Assembly: GCF_032452875.1 (NCBI RefSeq)
Contig: NC_083884.1
Span: 22,213,501-22,277,500 of the forward strand
Reading direction: 5' to 3'
DNA: 64,000 nucleotides
Source of the DNA: Bos javanicus
Taxonomy: Eukaryota; Chordata; Mammalia; Artiodactyla; Bovidae
Below are positions 47,620 through 59,221 of the stretch, in pieces. The translations under genes and the position numbers were made by a program. Below the pieces are notes generated by a model that was not told the DNA's origin, made no database searches, and saw nothing but the letters and a program-made list of their open reading frames with translations. The stretch's first letter is position 1. The number at the start of each line of letters is the position of its first letter.

Positions 47620-49364
47620 CTTATCACATGTACTCTTTTTTTTTTTAAGGCTTCTTTACTTTCTGGCATGGCAATATGTTCTAGTCTCATCTTGTACTTT
47701 CCTGAACCAGCCATACAATTAGCTATTTCTCCAAGGACATGCACATACATAATTTTAGAAATGATCAGTCCATATGAACACCTTCAGTTCAACCTGGCCA
47801 ATAATCTTCTTTCTTTACTCCTTTGAATATTTGCTATTTTTCCTTCCAAAGTGAGGTTTCTGGCTTCCAATACATCAAAATATTCACTCATTTTCTAAAT
47901 AAAAATAGTGTATTCATATTTAATTAATTATTTCAACTTGGGTATCTTATTCATTTGAATACAGTTGGGTTAATTTGCTTCTGTTTTCATTTTTAGTTTA
48001 TCCTTCTTCCCATTTTACTGCAACCATAAAAAATATAAATAGTATTCACATGGTTGCAGAAATCAGCATTTTACAAATATTATTTATAGATATATCACTT
48101 GCTCTTATCCACTTTTGAAACCCCAGCTCTTGGTGACATCATTTTGCATGTTTTATTCTTTTTCATTTCTTTTCAGAGACAAGAAATTTATGCTTATTAT
48201 TTACTGTTTCTCCTTTCCTATAGCAAATGTGGCATAATATATATTCTATTTTTCAATTGCTTCTTCATATAAAAATACCTCTGAGAAATTGTTCTGTTTC
48301 AGTTCACTGCTATCTTTCTTATTCTTTTTTACAGTTGTATAACCACTCTAGTATGTTTATGTATCATGGTTTACTATTTATGTTTGACATACAAGTAATT
48401 CTCACTGTTGCAATTAATCTGTACATATGTGTTTTTGTATTATTGGAGGTGTATATTTAGGATATCTTCCTAATAGTGAGATTGGTTTCTTGAAGGATAG
48501 ATTCATATTTTTGTTAAATATTGCCCCAAATCTGTTAGGTACATTCATTTTATATTACCAATATATGAGATTGTTTCCCCAAACCTCACCAAGTGACTAA
48601 GTTTTTTCTGTCCAGCTTTCTGTTTTGTGTGGTCTACATTTTAATTCTTAGTCATTTTATTAACTTTTTAAATAACTATTCTTTGTATAGAGCATAAAAT
48701 TAGTTTTGCATTATGTTGTAATTTGAAATATCTTTCAATATGTGAATTAACCTCAACCTCCTATTAAAGCTTTAATTTTCAGTAGATTCTATTTTATATT
48801 GGAGGATTCTGTGTCATTTGGTTCACAGTCATTCACAAATGATGTATCTTCATCTTGAAATATAATTTTTAGCATTATAAGTTATTCTTCTTTGTCTAAG
48901 TTATTGCTGTGGTCCTGAATTTGATTTTATCTACTATCAGGACTGCAACCTCAGGTTCTTCATTGTAAGCTCGTCAATGTTTGCCTCAATTCTGTATTAT
49001 ATGCCTTTCACAGAGATAAATATACTAAAGATACTGATTATAAAACTAAATACACATGGTAAATTTACAAGTAATGATTAAAGTAGAGAAATAAAGTAGA
49101 GAAATCAGGTTTTCAAAAACAGAAGGAGAAATGTAAAAAACAGAAGGGATGTAAACAGAAACTCTCAATAAACCTAAAAGTTGTTGAGAAAAAGTGAAGG
49201 CCAAAGAACATGAGAAAAAAAGCAAAAACACAACAGGAGAAGTAAAACTCGATCTATAAATAATCACAATAAATTTAATGTATCTAGTTCCAGTTAAATA
49301 CAAGCAATGTCATATCTCCCTCTGTCTCTAGCTCCTCCCCTGTGCTTTCCTATCTTTTCCTCTA
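47620..49364. other. Unique A+T-rich sequence, no feature recognised
   Basis: T runs near 47636 and short chance frames are all that is visible. Around 49082-49105 the phrase GTAGAGAAAT is repeated after 15 bases. Confidence 0.5.
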
Positions 49365-51198
49365 ATATGAGTAACAAAGCAAGGATGCCTGCTTTCACAA
49401 TTTCTATTCAACATATTATTGGAAGTCCTAGCCAGGGCAATAAAATAAAAGGGAAAAAAAATAAAAGGCACCCAGCTAGCTAAGCAGAAAAGGAAGAAGG
49501 AAAGTTATGCTTGCAACGTGCACATGCACACAAACAAAACACTTGCTAGAACTAGTAAACCAATTAAATTGCAGGATACCAAATTAATGTATCAAATTAG
49601 AGGCATTTATAAAATAACAATTCACAATCCAAAAAAGGAAACTAAAAACAATTCCATTTATAAAATTATAAATGTAACCAAGAAAGTGAAAGACTTGTAC
49701 ACTGAAAACTGTAAATCACTGCTGAAAGAAATTTAAGAAAGTACAAGTAAATGGAAGATATCCAGTGTACAGTTAAAGATTTAACATTAAGATATCTGTG
49801 CTATCCAAAACAACCTACTGATTTAACAGAATCCCAATCAAAACTCCACTATCATTTTTCACAATAGAAAAATTCATCTCAGAATTTATGTGGAACTTTG
49901 AAAGACCTTTTACAGTTAAAAAACTGTAAAAGAAGAAATTGGGAGGACTCACTTCATGATTTAAAAACATTACAAAGCTACAGAAATCAAAACAATTTGG
50001 TGTTGCCATGAAGACAGATCATTAAAACAGTGCAATGAGATAGAGTCCAGAAACACAGTTTTGTGTATATTGGCAAATGATATTCAATAAGGATGCCAAC
50101 ACCATCTAATGCGGAAAGCACAGTCTCTTCAACAAATGGTGCTGGGAAAACTGGATATTCACATACAAAAAATGAAGTTAGACTCTTATAGTACACTATA
50201 TCCAAAACTGAACTCGATATAAAGACATAAATGCATGACCTAAAACTATGAAATTCCTAGAAGGATATTGAGGGAAATTTCATACCCATGGTTTTGGCAA
50301 TGATTTCTTGGATATATCCGACCCCAAAAGCACATGCAACAAAAGCAGATATAGATGATGGAACTATATCAGACTTAAAAAACTTGTTCAAATGACAGAA
50401 TCAGATTGAATGGCTACTTAGAGAATGTGAGAAAATATCTGCAAAGTATATCTGGTAAAGGACTAATATCTAGAATCCATAAAGAACTCTTGAAACCCAG
50501 CAGGAAATTAAATAGACCTATCTAAAAATGAGCAAAAGACTTGGATATTCCTCTAAAGATGATATACAAATTGCCAGTGAAGCATATGGAAAGATGCCCA
50601 ACATCACTTATTATCTGAAAAACGCATATTCAAACCACAAAGAGATATTACCTGATATCCATTAGGATGACTACTATAAAAAAAAAAAAAAAAAAAGTGT
50701 TGGTCAGGATATGGAGAAATTGGAACCCTTATGCATCTTTGGTAATAATGTCAAATTATGTAACCACTATGAAAAATAACAGAGCTCTCTCAAAAATCTA
50801 AAAATAGTATTACTATATTATCCAGCAAATGTTCATTTCATTTCAGCACTTTTTTCAATAGCCAAGGCATGAAAGCAACCTACACGTTCATTGACAGAGT
50901 AATGAATAAGGATGTGGTGCACATACACAATGGAATATTACTCACCTATAAAAAGAACGAAATATTAGCATTTGCAGCAACATGGATGGACCTAGAGATT
51001 ATTTTACAGTTACTAAGTGAAATAAACCACAGAAAAACAAATACCATGATATTACTCATATATGGAATCTAACTTTTTAAAAATGATATAAACAAACATT
51101 TCCAAAACAGATACAGACTCAGAAAACAAGTTTATGGTTACTAAATGGGAAACAGTGAGGGGATAATTTAGGAGGTTGAGATGAACATACACACACTG

Positions 51199-51426
51199 GC
51201 TGCATGCACACTATGTTACCTCGGTCATGTTCGACTCCTTGTGACTCTATGGACTGTAGCCCTCCAGGCTCCTCTGTCCATGGGATTCTCCAGGCAAGAA
51301 TAGTGGAGTGAGTTACCATGCCCTACTCCAGGGGATCTTCCCAACCCAGAGATTGAACCTGCATCTCTTACAACTCCTGCATTGACAATCAGGTTCTTTA
51401 CCACTAGTGCCACCTTGGAAACCCCC
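51199..51426 (-). mobile_element. Bov-tA SINE with target duplication
   Basis: AACATACACACACTG at 51184-51198 and 51427-51441 is a perfect 15-base duplication. The final G belongs to the neighbouring Bov-A2 tail, which suggests this SINE arrived after that element. Confidence 0.93.
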
Positions 51427-51441
51427 AACATACACACACTG

Positions 51442-51709
51442 CTGCTGCTACTGCCGCTAAGTCGCTTCAGTCGTGTCTGACTCTGCGACCCCATGGACGG
51501 CAGCCTACCAGGCTCCTCCATCCCTGGATTCTCCAGGCAAGAATACTGGAGTGGGTTGCCATTTCCTTCTCCAATGCATGCATGCATGCTAAGTTGCTTC
51601 AGTTGTGTCCGACTCTGTGCAGCCCCATGGACAGCAGCCCACCAAGCTCCTCTGTCCACAGGATTCTCTAGGCAAGAATACTGTAGTGGGTTGCCATTTC
51701 CTTCTCCCT
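51442..51709 (-). mobile_element. Bov-A2-like dimer, 3' half of a U6 chimera
   Basis: The plus strand starts with the reversed triplet tail (CTGCTGCTACTGCCGCTAAG). Two Bov-A monomers follow, joined by an unusual GCATGCATGCATGC linker at about 51577-51590 instead of the common GAAAGTGAAAAGTG type. The 5' end (GGAGAAGGAAATGG on the minus strand) is intact and is preceded directly by the 3' end of U6 sequence. Confidence 0.88.
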
Positions 51710-51957
51710 AAAAATATGGATAGAGAAGGCAATGGCACCCCACTCCAGTACTCTTGCCTGGAAAATCCCATGGACGGAGGAGCCTGGTGGGCTGCAGTCC
51801 ATGGGGTCGCTAAGAGTCGGACACGACTGAGCGACTTCACTTTCACTTTCTCGGACATGACTGAAGTGACTTAGCAGCAGCAGCAGCAGCAAAAAATATG
51901 GAATGCGTCACGAATTTGTGTGTCATAGTGCTCGCTTCAGCAGCACATATACTAAAA
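51708..51957. pseudogene. U6 snRNA pseudogene in two opposed halves (interrupted by Bov-A2)
   Basis: 51928-51957 on the plus strand matches U6 nucleotides 1-30 with one difference (GTGCTCGCTTCAGCAGCACA, then TATACTAAAA). 51892-51926, with its duplicate start at 51710-51720, is the reverse complement of U6 nucleotides about 73-107: TATGGAATGCGTCACGAATT then TGTGTGTCAT. The middle of U6 is absent. A Bov-A2 later split the 3' part. It has no promoter context and is certainly not a functional U6 gene. Confidence 0.9.
51721..51891 (+). mobile_element. Bov-A2 SINE, internally deleted, inside the U6 segment
   Basis: AAAAATATGGA at 51710-51720 and 51892-51902 is a perfect 11-base duplication made of the U6 3' end. 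The first monomer is complete. The second is reduced to TCGGACATGACTGAAGTGAC plus the CAG tail, as if recombination between monomers removed one unit. Confidence 0.93.
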
Positions 51958-52582
51958 ATACACATACTACTATATGTAAAATAGTACTATATAGCACAGG
52001 GAACTCTACACAATATTCTATAATAGCCTGTATAGGAAAAGAATCTTAAAAAGAATGAATATATTTATAACTGGATCACCTTGCTGTACACCTGAAACTA
52101 ACACAACACTGTAAAGCAAATACACTGCAATAAAATTTTAAAAAAGATTTGAAAGAAGAGTTTGGGAGACATATTTTTACATTCATGTTCAGAGCAGCAC
52201 TATTCACAATAGCTAAGAGATGGAATCAAAATGTCCATTGATGGAAGAACGACTAAAATGTGGTATATACAAGCAGTGCAATAACATTCTTGTTCATATG
52301 CTACAACTTGGATAAGCCTCAAGAGAGTATGATAACTGAAATAAGCCAGTCATTAAAGTACTATATTCTACTTTGATAAGGTATCTAAAGTACCCAAGTT
52401 CATATAAACAGAAAATAGAATTATGGTTACCAGGAACTGTCAGGAAAGAGGAAAAGAGAGTAATCACATAATATACATAGTTTTTTGTATTTTTAAGATG
52501 AAAAATTTCTAGGGATTTTTTCTAACAACAATGTGAATATAATTAACACTACTGAACTGCACACTTAAAAATGATTAAGACT

Positions 52583-52694
52583 GGACTTCCATCATGGTCT
52601 GGTGGTCTCCATGCTTCCAATGCAGGGGGCATAGGTTCAATCCCTGATTGGAGAAGTTTTGCATGCAACACAGCATGACCAAAAAAGAAGAAAA
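52583..52694 (+). mobile_element. CHR-type SINE
   Basis: The tRNA-like head (GGACTTCCATCATGGTCTGG, GGTTCAATCCCTG) is followed by a 3' end GCATGACCAAAAAAG. It sits inside an older L1 3' UTR. Confidence 0.78.
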
Positions 52695-53060
52695 TTAGTA
52701 TAAAAAATGGTGGAAATTTTACATCAAGAAAATCTTTAAGAACCATTATATCGATATTATACAAATAATACTCTAAATATGTATTATTAGAGGCAAAGGA
52801 GTATATCAAAAATAATTGAAAATATGCACTCAAGTAAATATATGTACATACAAATTCATTATGCCAGAATTATTCATAATATCTAAGACATGGAAAGTGC
52901 CCAAATGTGCATCAGTGGATGAATGGATAAACAAACTGTGATATATACATTCAATAGAACATTCAGCCATACTAAGCACAGAAATGGTATGATACATGCT
53001 ACCACATGCATAAACCTCCAAATATTATGCCAAGTGAAATAAGTCAGACACAAGAGGTCA

Positions 53061-54416
53061 TCAGATCAGATCAGATCAGATCAGTTGCTCAGTCGTGTCT
53101 GACTCTTTGTGACCCCATGAATTGCAGCATGCCAGGCCTCCCTGTCCATCACCAACTCCCGGAGTTCACTCAGACTCACGTCCATCGAGTCAATGATGCC
53201 ATCCAAGCATCTCATCCTCTGTCGTCCCCTTCTCCTCCTGCCCCCAATCCCTCCCAGCATCAGAGTCTTTTCCAATGAGTCAACTCTTCACACGAGGTGG
53301 CCAAAGGACTGGAGTTTCAGCTTTAGCATCATTCCTTCCAAAGAAATCCCAGGGCTGATTTCCTTCAGAATGGACTGGTTGGATCTCTGTGCAGTCCAAG
53401 GGACTCTCAAGAGTCTTCTCCAACACCACAGTTCAAAAGCATCAATTCTTCGGCACTCAGCCTTCTTCACAGTCCAACTCTCACATCCACACATGACCAC
53501 AGGAAAAACCATAGCCTTGACTAGATGGACCTTTGTTGGCAAAGTAATGTCTCTGCTTTTGAATATGCTATCTAGGTTGGTCATAACTTTCCTTCCAAGG
53601 AGTAAGCGTCTTTTAATTTCATGGCTGCAGTCACCATCTGTAGTGATTTTGGAGCCCAGAAAAATAAAGTCTGACACTGTTTCCACTGTTTCCCCATCTA
53701 TTTCCCATGAAGTGATGGGACCGGATGCCATGATCTTCGTTTTCTGAATGTTGAGCTTTAAGCCAACTTTTTCACTCTCCACTTTCACTTTCATCAAGAG
53801 GCTTTTGAGCTCCTCTTCACTTTCTGCCATAAGGGTGGTGTCATCTGCATATCTGAGGTTATTGACATTTCTCCCGGCAATCTTGATTCCAGCTTGTGTT
53901 TCTTCCAGTCCAGCGTTTCTCATGATGTACTCTGCATATAAGTTAAATAAACAAGGTGACAATATACAGCCTTGACGTACTCCTTTTCCTATTTGGAAAA
54001 TGTTCCATGTTCAGTTCTAACTGTTGCTTCCTGACCTGCATACAGATTTCTCAAGAGGCAGATCAGGTGGTCTGGTATTCCCATCTCTTTCAGAATTTTC
54101 CACAGTTTCTTGTGACCCACACAGTCAAAGGCTTTGGCATAGTCAATAAAGCAGAAATAGATGTTTTTATGGAACTCTCTTCCTTTTTCCATGATCCAGC
54201 GGATGTTGGCAATTTCATCTCTGGTTCCTCTGCCTTTTCTAAAACCAGCTTGAACATCAGGAAGTTCATGGTTCACATATTGCTGAAGCCTGGCTTGGAG
54301 AATTTTGAGCATTACTTTAGTAGCGTGTGAGATGAGTGCAACTGTGTAGTAGTTTGAGCATTCTTTGGCATTGCCTTTCTTTGGGATTGGAATGAAAACT
54401 GACCTTTTCTAGTCCT
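53061..54416 (-). pseudogene. BovB LINE, about 1.36 kb, reverse transcriptase palm to 3' end
   Basis: The tail is the longest (GATCA)n run in the window (53061-53086). The minus strand has one unbroken 224-codon frame (53962-53288) covering the palm with YADD at 53840-53851 and the C-terminal region, plus an upstream frame at 54312-53989 (QQYVNHELPDVQAGFRKGRG). A small deletion near 53995-54003 shifts the phase between them. Its 3' half looks less decayed than the other copies. It is inserted in an old L1 and 5'-truncated, so it lacks the endonuclease and cannot be autonomous. Confidence 0.9.
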
Positions 54417-55419
54417 ACATTCTATGATTCCATTTATATGAAGTACACTGAATAGATTAAATCCATAGAGACAGTTACTTGTGTTAGGGGGAAGGAAAAA
54501 TGGAGAGAAACTTTTCCATAGGTAAGAAATTTTACTTTGCAGTGCCTGAAACAGCTTTGATCTACATAGAGTTGGTGGCTGTCCAACAATGTGAATGTAT
54601 TAATGCCACTTGTTAATTTTATGCCATGTGAACTTCATCTAATAAACTTAAAAAAATGGAAACAACCAATAAAACATTGAATACATAAATGTTTTACAGG
54701 ATTTTCTACCAAATTAGAAAGAAATAGGTAAGTTCAAACTTGTGGGAAAATACTCCCTAGAATAGTTTTTATTTTTATAAGGCTGATATTCTTGGCAAAC
54801 AGGTAAAAGGAGAAACACATATTAGAAAGCTAAGGTAAGCTTTCATAAGACCTACAGTAGCAGAAAAAGGAATGCCAAAGTATTTGGTATATCTGACATA
54901 TAATCTACATAGATATAATCTACAAGATCTAATTGATTGCATGAAGTAGATGAATAAAATAGATTTCAAGATTATCTCTTGCTTTTTAATGTGTATTAAC
55001 TTTTGGGTGAGATTGACAAAATTCAGAGAAAACCCTTTGAATTGACGTTTTTATTTATTTATTTATTGATGTTTATTGTAACTTTATTTTTAAATTTTTA
55101 TTGTACAAAACTAAAAAAACATACAAAGTAGCATGAACAGAAAAGCAAACCCGCATGTACCCACTCCCCAGATCCAACTCCCGGGGCCCCTCCTGTCCCT
55201 TGATTTATTAAAAAAATAAATTTTATTGGAGTATAGTTTCTTGACAATGTTGTGTTAGTTTCTCCTGTGAAGCAAAGTGAATCAGTTATTCATGTACAAA
55301 TATCCACTCTTATTTAGATTCTTTGTTATACAGGTCATTACAGAGTATTGAGTAGAGTTCCCTGTGTTATACAGTAGGTTCTCATTAGTTATCTTGTTTA
55401 TACATAGTAGTGTGTGTAT

Positions 55420-55698
55420 TGGAGAAGGCAATGGCACCCCACTCCAGTACTCTTGCCTGGAAAATCCCAGGGATGGGGGAGCCTGGTGGGCTACAGACCA
55501 TGGGGTCGCTAGGAGTTGGACACGACTGAGTGACTTCACTTTCACTTTTCACTTTCATGCATTGGAGAAGGAAATGGCAACCCACTCCAGTATTCTTGCC
55601 TGGAGAATCCCAGGGATGGGGGAGCCTGGTGGGCTGCTGTCTATGGGGTCTCACAGAGTCGGACACGACTGAAGCAACTTAGCAGCAGCAGCATCAGC
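55420..55698 (+). mobile_element. Bov-A2 SINE with target duplication
   Basis: AGTGTGTGTAT at 55409-55419 and 55699-55709 is a perfect 11-base duplication. The dimer is full length with a triplet tail. Confidence 0.95.
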
Positions 55699-55819
55699 AG
55701 TGTGTGTATGTCAATCCCCATTTCCTAGTTCATCCCACTCTACCTTCCCCTCTTGGTATCCATAAGTTTGTTCTCTACATCCATGTCTCTATTTCTGCTT
55801 TGCAGATAAGTTCATCTGT

Positions 55820-56025
55820 ACTGGTGGCTCAGACAGTAAAGAATCCGCCTGCAATGTGAAAGACCTGGGTTCAATCCCTGGGTTGGTAAGATGCCCTGGA
55901 GGAGGGCATGGCAACCCACTCCAGTATCCCTGCCTGGAGAATCCCCATGGACAGAGGAGCCTGGTGGGCTACAGTCCATGGGACTGCAGAGTGGGACATG
56001 AGTGAATGACTAAGCAAAGCACACA
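55820..56025 (+). mobile_element. Bov-tA SINE
   Basis: The head (CTGGTGGCTCAGACAG, GGTTCAATCCC) and body end at GACTAAGCAAAGCAC. It is inserted in the L1M 3' UTR between TTCATCTGTA and TACCATTTCTC. Confidence 0.92.
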
Positions 56026-56091
56026 GCAGTACCATTTCTCTAGATTCCACATATAAGAGATATTAACTGATATTTGTTTTTCCCTTTCTTT

Positions 56092-56385
56092 TTTTTTTAA
56101 ATTTAATTTAATTTAATTTTTTAACTTTACAATATTGTATTGGTTTTGCCATATATAAAAATGAATCTGCCACAGGTATACATGTGTTCCCCATCCTGAA
56201 CCCTCCTCCCTCCTCCCTCCCCATACCATCCCTCTGGGTCGTCCCAGTGCACCAGCCCCAAGCATCCAGTATTCTGCTTCGAACCTGGACTGGCAACTCA
56301 TTTCATATATGATATTATACATGTTTCAATGCCATTCTCCCAAATCATCCCACCCTCTCCCTCTCCCACAGAGGGACGTTTTTAA
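56092..56385 (-). mobile_element. L1 3' end (ruminant type), 5'-truncated
   Basis: A T-rich start (the reversed A tail, 56090-56118) is followed by ACTTTACAATATTGTATTGG, the G-rich region in reverse (CCCTCCTCCCTCCTCCCTCC) and CTCCCTCTCCCACAG. This is about 290 bases of the L1 3' UTR. Confidence 0.88.
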
Positions 56386-56963
56386 AACTAACTTAATAGC
56401 TACTCCTTCCCTCTTGAACTAGTCTAACACACTGACAAAATTAACTTTGATGCTACACAGAAGTGCAGCGTTTCCCTTTAGAACAAACGCAATTTGAAGT
56501 CTAGAAGCCTGGAATACAATGGTCCATTTAGAAGAATTTTAGTCATTGTGAAAAAAAATACAGGAAATACCTCAAAATTGAAGAGAAATATATGCATTTT
56601 TTCTTATAAATGTTGGACTTTGATAGTTGAAATTTGCTGATAATGTACAGTTTTAATAATTCTAGTTAATATTTGCTAAGGAGAAACATACCAGTCTTGA
56701 TTAGTGTTTTTAGTTTCCTAGATGTGTCCAACTAATAAAAGGACCTATTAGAGTAGCACATGAACAGACACTCTATCCATAATAGTGTGAAAAGAATCAA
56801 AAGTTCATAAAAACACTCAAAATAATCTTATTTAAATTGATATTATATATATCTAGCCACAGAGTTGCAGCGATTAACAAAATGTCCCATCTAGTTATAT
56901 CTTGGTAGGTTATCTTAATGAATACATAGATCAATATTTTTATCTTTTGGTTTCCATACTACC
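56386..56963. other. Unique A+T-rich sequence, no feature recognised
   Basis: Nothing is recognised. Confidence 0.5.
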
Positions 56964-57745
56964 AGGAGAAATATCAACAACCTCAGATACGCAGATGTTA
57001 CCACTCAAACTGCAGAAAGTGAAGAGGAACTAAAGAGCCTCTTCATGAGGGTGAGAAAGTAGAGTGAAAATGTTGACTTAAAACTTACCATTAAAAAAAA
57101 CTAAGATCATAGCATCTGGTCCCATCACTTCATGGCAAATAGACTGAGGAAAAAGTGGAAACAATAAAAGATTTTACTTTCTTGGGCTCCAAACTCACTG
57201 CAGACAGTGATTACAGCCATGAAATTTAAAAAGGCTTGCTCCTTGGAAAAAAAGCTATGAAAAACTTAGTGTATTAAAAACCAGAGACATCACTTTGCCA
57301 ACAAAGGTCCATATAGTCAACGCTATGGTTTTTCCAGTAGTCATGTATGGATGGATGTTAGAGTTAGACCATAAAGAAGGCTGAGCTCCAAAGAATTGTT
57401 GCTTTCGAACTGTGGTGCTGGAGGAGACTCGAGTCCCTTAGACTGCAGGGAGATCAAACCAGTCAACCCTAAAGGAAATCAACCCTGAATATTCACTGGA
57501 AGGACTGATGCTGAAGCTCCAACATTTTGGCCACCTGATGCGAAGAGCCAACTCATTGGCCAAGGTCTTGATGCTGGGAAAGACTGAGAGCAGAAAGAGA
57601 ATGCAGCAAGAGGATGAGACAGTTGGACGGCATCACTGACTTAATGTACATGAGTTTGGGCAAACTCTGGGAGATAGTGATGGATAGGGAGGCCTGGCAT
57701 GCTGTACCCTGTGGAGTCACAAAGTCAGACACGACTTTACAAGTA
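56964..57745 (+). pseudogene. Old BovB LINE 3' portion
   Basis: The sense strand runs from just before the palm motif to the 3' end. The palm box reads YADV (56988-56999), so the second catalytic aspartate is lost. Many indels leave no frame above about 60 codons on the sense strand. It ends CAGACACGACTTTACAAG without a tandem tail. Confidence 0.85.
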
Positions 57746-58584
57746 AACAATAATCCATATTGCAATTACAGATGTTGAGGAGTGGTTTCTGTAAAGAAAT
57801 TTTTATTATAAGTTAAATATATTTATCAATATATTTTGCATGCCTTATTTAAAAAAAAAATCATGTAATTAAAATCAAAATAACATCTTTAGTAGCTTAA
57901 CTTCCCTGATGGTCTTAATGAGATAAACTCATATATTCATCCATGCCAAAACAGGTACTGTGTTCTAACATCAAAGATCAATATGAATAAGCAGGTGAAG
58001 TGTTGTGGTTTGTAACTTTTCTTTTAATCACTCAAAAACTGGGCAAACCATCCAAGACAGCTGGTAGTAATAGCACTTCATTTTCTTTGCAGGAGCTATC
58101 TTTCCCTCCTCTGCTCTTTGTGCTATGATGAAAAGGAGACGTGATTTTTGAGTTAAATTTCTTTTTTGAGTTGAATTTCACACCTCTGGTAAAGAATACA
58201 CAAACACACATATTCCCCTCTGCTAGTAAATATTCATCTGTTTCTACATAATGTCTGTGTTTTCTTTATCTCCCCATGCTCCACCCCCCATTCCTGTTAA
58301 GAAATATATTTGGGGCTTAAAATTTATTACAAGTAATTCATCTTTTTCTCTCTTGCTCTCTCTCTCTCTTTCCGAGTCTATTCAAGTTGGAAAACTGAAA
58401 CAACTAGCAACAATTGGTCTTCCACAGCAGCTGCTCCATCATTACCGAGCAGGAACTGCTTCTTTTTGTCTGTGGGATTGGTGCCCTTCACTTCATCATG
58501 CATGCAAAACTGTGCAATCTACAGTGGCCAGTTCTCAATGCACAGAGAATGTAGCAACATTTCTTTCTTTTTGTAGTCAATATT
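57746..58584. other. Unrecognised sequence with a short CT repeat
   Basis: A (CT)n-rich run lies at about 58340-58370. 58375-58560 has more balanced composition than its surroundings, and a 150-codon frame (58251-58703) passes through it. That frame continues into L1 sequence, so I regard it as chance. Confidence 0.35.
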
Positions 58585-58935
58585 TTTTTTTTTTGTATAT
58601 TGAAATACAACTGATTAACAATGCTGTGTTAGTTTCAGGTGTGAGCAGAGTGATTCAGTTATATATATACTTATATCCTTTTGCAAAAAATTTTCTCTTT
58701 TAGGTATTTGAGAATATGAGCAGAGTTCTTTGTGCTATAATAGTAGGTCCTTGTTGGTCATCTATTTTAACTATAGCAGTGTGTATGTAACCCCAAATTC
58801 TCAATCTATCCCCCCACAACTCTTCCCACTGGTAACCATAAATTCATTCTTTATGTTTGTTAGTCTGTTTCTGTTTGTAAACAAGTTCATTTGTATCTTT
58901 TTTTTTTCCGACTCCACATATCATTCTTTATTGAA
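58585..58935 (-). mobile_element. Old L1M-type 3' end
   Basis: Reversed L1 terminal text: TATTGAAATACAACTGATTA, AGAGTTCTTTGTGCTATAAT, CTCCACATATCATTC. It resembles the block at 55205-55830. Confidence 0.68.
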
Positions 58936-59221
58936 ATGATCATACTGTTTGGCCTTGATCTAAGTGTTTATATGTATAACAATCTAAAACTATTTCTTGC
59001 TGTTTTTATAATAAAGTAATTCAGGATTTAAAAAAGAGCAAATCTTCTCTATCGATACCAAATACAATCTATAATACATTTATGAATATTTAGATTCAAA
59101 GCCTGGGCATATTACTATCTGGTGGAATAAACAGGTGAAAGCCTTAATATTGTGAAAACTTCACTGCATCAGGTAGACTTGTCCAAGTGTGGTACTTACA
59201 GCTCCTTACAGTAAGTATTTT

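Larger units (their letters stand above)
49365..52145 (+). mobile_element. Old LINE-1 3' portion hosting a cluster of insertions
   Basis: Sense ORF2 text starts at AGCAAGGATGCCTGCTTTCAC, continues through the C-terminal region (TGGAACCCTTATGCATC at about 50721) and reaches a 3' UTR with CTGCAATAAAATTTT near 52130. The SINE/U6 cluster at 51199-51957 separates GATGAACATACACACACT from ATACACATACTACTATATG. Only short frames remain. Confidence 0.8.
52146..54655 (+). mobile_element. Old L1M-type remnant interrupted by CHR and BovB
   Basis: Three sense blocks, 52146-52582, 52695-53060 and 54417-54655, carry decayed L1 ORF2 C-terminus and 3' UTR motifs (GCAGCACTATTCACAATAGC, CTGAACTGCACACTTAAAAA, TTCTATGATTCCATTTATATG). 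Two different L1 remnants may be juxtaposed, because the ORF2 end motif occurs twice. Confidence 0.65.
55054..56091 (-). mobile_element. Old L1M-type 3' portion interrupted by two SINEs
   Basis: The reverse of the old L1 end (TTTTATTGGAGTATAGTTTC, GAGTTCCCTGTGTTATACAG, CATGTCTCTATTTCTGC, TCTAGATTCCACATATAAG) runs from about 55205 to 56091. 55054-55204 looks like another old L1-related 3' segment but is uncertain. Confidence 0.7.

Noticed and set aside
51928..51957. A functional U6 snRNA gene
   Set aside because: Only nt 1-30 are present in this orientation, the 3' part is inverted, and there is no upstream promoter context.
53061..53086. Tandem GATCA units as a CRISPR-like or regulatory array
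   Set aside because: This is the normal 3' tail of a BovB LINE, recurring on other copies. There are no spacers, and the host is a mammal.
53193..53747. 184-codon plus-strand frame
   Set aside because: It is the antisense shadow of the BovB reverse transcriptase frame on the minus strand; similar shadows occur in other BovB copies.
58251..58703. 150-codon open frame as a possible gene
   Set aside because: The 3' third is reversed L1 sequence, and the N-terminal part includes a CT microsatellite and poly-serine/leucine text.
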